Positions 60,788 through 64,000 of a stretch of DNA of 64,000 nt are shown here, one piece after another. The DNA comes from Epiperipatus broadwayi. Lineage: Eukaryota; Onychophora; Udeonychophora; Euonychophora; Peripatidae. Location of the stretch: contig JAQFVV010000037.1 of NCBI GenBank assembly GCA_028023455.1, forward strand, positions 1,180,001 through 1,244,000, in the 5' to 3' direction. Every line of letters begins with the position of its first letter. Position 1 is the first letter of the stretch. The notes under the pieces were generated by a model. The model did not search any database, was not told the origin of the DNA, and saw only the letters and a program-made list of their open reading frames with translations. Both the position numbers and the translations under genes were made by a program.

Positions 60788-60959
60788 ATATTGGATGAGT
60801 AGGCACTAGATAGGAATTTTATGCACAAACTCTTCTGCAACCATTGATTACTCTGGCTTGCAGTGAGTGATGTTACTGTATGGAAAATTTTGCTTCTGTG
60901 ATTCCATGTATTATCTTAGATAGTTTTTTTTTTTGTTGTTGTTATTAATAAATAATTTT

Positions 60960-61250
60960 CTATAAATACTTTTACCTCTTTTTCTGTATTAATTGTAATA
61001 AATTAATAAATGTTTGAACATTTAAAAACAGAAAATACTTTCATTGGTTTAAATATTTTTATTATACTTCCAGTATCATAATCATAGTTATGATTATGAT
61101 ACAGAAAGTATCAACAGCGCTAAGCTAGAATAAAGATATTTAAACCAATCAAAGCCTTTTCTGTTTTTAAATGTTCAAACATTTATTAATTTATTACAAT
61201 AATTAACTTTTTTTAAAAGTACCATAATTCTAACAAGAGTCACAGTCGTT
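60960..61250. repeat. Foldback with hammerhead-like centre
   Basis: gtaataaattaataaatgtt..tttaaaaacagaaaa.. and its inverted copy (61152-61200) pair, continuing weakly outwards. Next to the centre, + reads CTATGATTATGATACAGAAAG then TATCAACAGCGC, a counterpart of CTATGATTATGAGGCATGGA then TCCTCGAAAACG in the 36351 element, with a stem GATAC/GTATC. No target repeat found. Confidence 0.6.
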
Positions 61251-62545
61251 ATATTCATAAGTAGAGAAGTCCCTTTATATCTGCATTTTTGTTAATCTGC
61301 AAACTAAAAAAAATATTAGTTAAAATTAATTGGAAATTAATATTTAAAAAATTTATTTTTAAAACATCAATTTTGACTAGTTTAAATCTCCTGGTGACTT
61401 TGGATCAAATTTTAATAAACAGAAAACTGTTCTAATTAATTAATTATCGCATTAGTAGAATGAAATAGTTATTAGATTATGATAGAAAAAATAAAACATC
61501 TCACTATAATTACACTTATTAATTTATAGATTTTACTGATTTTTTTTTTAATTATAATTTTTAATGTATAAGAATATATAATATCCCCATATATAATTTT
61601 TTTGTAAGTGCAACAAGGCTTGGAACCAAATGATGCAAATGTGCAAGGGACTACATACACTTTAAAAATTATTTAATGTTTCAATTAATGGGTTGTGTAA
61701 TAGGCAGCTCATTATAATTAAGTTTATTAATTTATAGATATTATTGAATATTTATTATTATTTATAATTTATACGAAAGGATGCAGATACATGGGAGGGA
61801 CTACTGTAATTCTCTTTAATATTGTTATATACGCTTTTAAAAATTATTATTTAATGTTTCAAATAGCAGATTATTTAATGTTTTTCATTTTACTGCTTAA
61901 ATTATAACCTTTTTGGTAATTATATGTATTAGAAACTAAGAGCTGCTACTAGTTCCAATGCTGGTTTTACTTTTTTCAAAGCGAGCAGAAAATCTTTACA
62001 GTATTAAATAATAAACATTATTTTTCTACCTTTAGTAGCATTTAGTTTTGAGTCATTATTAGGATTGATTTTAATTTAGTTAGGCCACTTTAATCAAGTT
62101 GGGCTCAGTGTTTCATCCAGCTGTAAAATTATTTTTTAAAATCCGTGAATTTTTTATTTATTTATTTAATCAATAAATATGTTTACATCAAAATATTTTT
62201 GTTTTATAAGTATGGTAGTGTAGTATAAAATCAATTTTCTGAATTAATCAGGAACAAATAATTCAGATAACTAACTTTCTGCATAGTTTAGCAAGTGACT
62301 ATATATTTATTTTCAATCTGATTTTCTCACTAATGAAGATGAAAACTAAAAAGTAGTCTGAGAATGAAGATATTTGTAGCCATTAATTATTCCAGCTTGC
62401 TGTAGATGATTCTAAACAGAGTGAAAATAACTGCTCATATAATTATTTATTGGATAACCTGTTTTGGTTAAATAAATAGTTTGAATAATCTGATGTTTAC
62501 GAGAATACTCAATTTATATGAAATAAAGTGTAATCAGAGCTGGAG
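61251..62545. other. Intron, nothing recognised
   Basis: AT-rich. Two similar stretches (ataattacacttattaatttata at about 61505 and attataattaagtttattaattt at about 61711) show weak local duplication. Confidence 0.4.
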
Positions 62546-62551
62546 TTAATT

Positions 62552-62716
62552 ATTACAATTTGATCTACAAATGCTATATTTATTGCACTCGCATATTTGA
62601 CAGTATTCACATTAGATAAATACATTAATGATTATTATTAATGTATTTATTTAAAGAGGATTATGTCAAATGTGTGTGGGTGTAAAACATTTGGTATTTA
62701 TCGATCAAATTGTAAT
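62552..62716. repeat. Inverted-repeat MITE
   Basis: attacaatttgatctacaaa.. pairs with ..tatcgatcaaattgtaat. Inner tracts ataaatacattaat and attaatgtatttat pair around the centre at about 62634. No coding sequence. Confidence 0.65.
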
Positions 62717-64000
62717 AATTTGATATTGCTAAATATTGAACACGAATGTTAAAAATATGTGAGAAATGGTGACTTGGGCCAACTGAAAAATTTTGGTTTA
62801 ATCAGCAATGCATCTTGGTATTCATTTACCCTTTTCAGGTGTTTACATGTATTTCAATTTCAGGAGTGAATGGAGGAATGGAAATATAAGTTTTAAGTAC
62901 ATGTACACAAAATTGAATTATATTATCCAAGATAATAACTACTGCATCTTTAAATATTCGTTAAAGCTGTTCTCTTTTTAATTATGGACTTCCTGTGTGC
63001 TTGCTAAACAATGAGAATGTTACAATGGTTGCTCTTGTCTTTTAAAGTTGTTAATCTTGTGTTTAGATTTGTAGAGGTCCCTACTGTCGAATTTTAGGTG
63101 CATAGTCTTAAGGTTATAGCCTTAATATATATTATTTACGCAATGAGTGTGCGCTTTACAAATTATTAATTACAATATTAGTTATTATAAATAATAATTT
63201 ATTTAGAATCAGTAAGCTAAACCTAATATTTTGAAAAAATTATAATTATTTTAAACTTATCTGCTTGTTTTTTATAATTATAAGTCTCTAAACTGAAATG
63301 AACAAATGTGTTTAGTAGCAGAAATAATTCTGCATAACACTCTACATGCTATAGATAATTGTTGTAATTTTGTAAAGGATTTCAGTGTTTTGGATGATTG
63401 ATGTTTAGATAATTGACTTTACATTTTAATTCGGTAAACCATCAAGTATAGGTTAATTTTAAGATATAAATGCAGAAGTAATAATACAAGAAAAAATTAT
63501 TTCCAATCGGGCCTACATATTCTAAGACCATTCTCAACTTTTGTTTTGAGAAAGTCTCTAATTATATGTAGAGAAAAATACTCTATTGACTTATTCTGTG
63601 AATAAATGCTATCATTTTGTTACCGAAAGTGTTGGGTTCTAAATATTGTTTGTTTGTTTTTTGTTTGTGCCTTACAGCCGGAAATTGTATCTGAAAAACA
63701 AATGAACCATTAATATATACTAAAAGAAATTGCTCACTTTTGAATTCAGAATTAGTATTAATCATTATCAGAGCTTTTAATCATTATTGTTTCTAATAAT
63801 TAGATCCATATGTAAATGGATATATAAATAATTAATAGGTAGAAGAGTTTAGAAAACAAATTAGTGAGATGATTGAACAATAAATGAATAGATAGTTATT
63901 TAGGGACATTTAAGAATCTGAAAATAGTAAAAAAGTATAATAAGTTAAGATAGAGGCAACTCCACTAATCATTTTATCAGCTATTTAAATAAGTAATAGA
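62717..64000. other. Intron or flank, nothing recognised
   Basis: AT-rich to the end of the window. No JIP terminal exon or other gene found. Confidence 0.4.

Larger units (their letters stand above)
59962..60913. mobile_element. Hammerhead-bearing foldback with 14-bp target repeats
   Basis: Insert 59976-60899 (924 bp) between GATTCCATGTATTA at 59962-59975 and 60900-60913 (perfect). Outer inverted arms: 60045-60330 and about 60620-60895. A direct third partial copy (60410-60590) lies between. There is no ORF. Each unit carries the hammerhead-like core; the same sequence makes the palindrome at 26469-26777. Confidence 0.88.

Overview
This is an AT-rich animal nuclear window carrying part of one large host gene on the + strand. 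Seven internal coding exons (3248-3422, 21144-21292, 21373-21521, 30033-30204, 35512-35625, 45669-45848, 54179-54310) join in frame with GT/AG borders. They encode 357 codons of the C-terminal beta-propeller (WD40-like) half of a JNK-interacting protein of the JIP3/JIP4 (Sunday driver / SPAG9) family. The introns are 80 bp to 17.7 kb long. The first exons and the last exon(s) lie outside the window. The gene content shows a bilaterian-type animal. The base composition, intron size and the mix of transposons would suit an arachnid or similar invertebrate, but the species cannot be fixed from sequence alone.

Almost everything else is transposon debris in the introns. Intron A-B (3423-21143) holds a Jockey/CR1-like LINE split by a short LTR element with unequal LTRs (4221-7213), an undefined repeat block (9.5-12.1 kb) and a near-complete CR1/L2-like LINE (about 12154-18200, minus strand) with PHD-like finger, coiled coil, esterase, endonuclease, reverse transcriptase and zinc knuckle. 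A 1.2 kb foldback is inserted into that LINE. Four more copies of the same LINE family lie at 203-513, 32464-34372, 39367-39413 and 46694-51505. Intron E-F (35626-45668) holds piggyBac and pogo-like remnants, an RTE-like LINE fragment and a Penelope-like (PLE) GIY-YIG endonuclease fragment. The downstream intron holds a hAT transposon (56164-58832) with perfect 8-bp target duplications.

The most notable pattern is a set of at least eight insertions made of inverted or head-to-tail copies of short sequences. Each is bounded by 12-16 bp direct target repeats (16779-17985, 20804-21073, 21614-22249, 26469-26777, 36351-36788, 46072-46337, 48227-49591, 59976-60899). Two carry recognisable PLE protein fragments, and several carry hammerhead-ribozyme-like cores (CTGANGA, stem II, GAAAC). 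This suggests a population of autonomous and non-autonomous Penelope-type, hammerhead-bearing elements with characteristic foldback structure.

There are no prokaryotic features, CRISPR arrays or operons.
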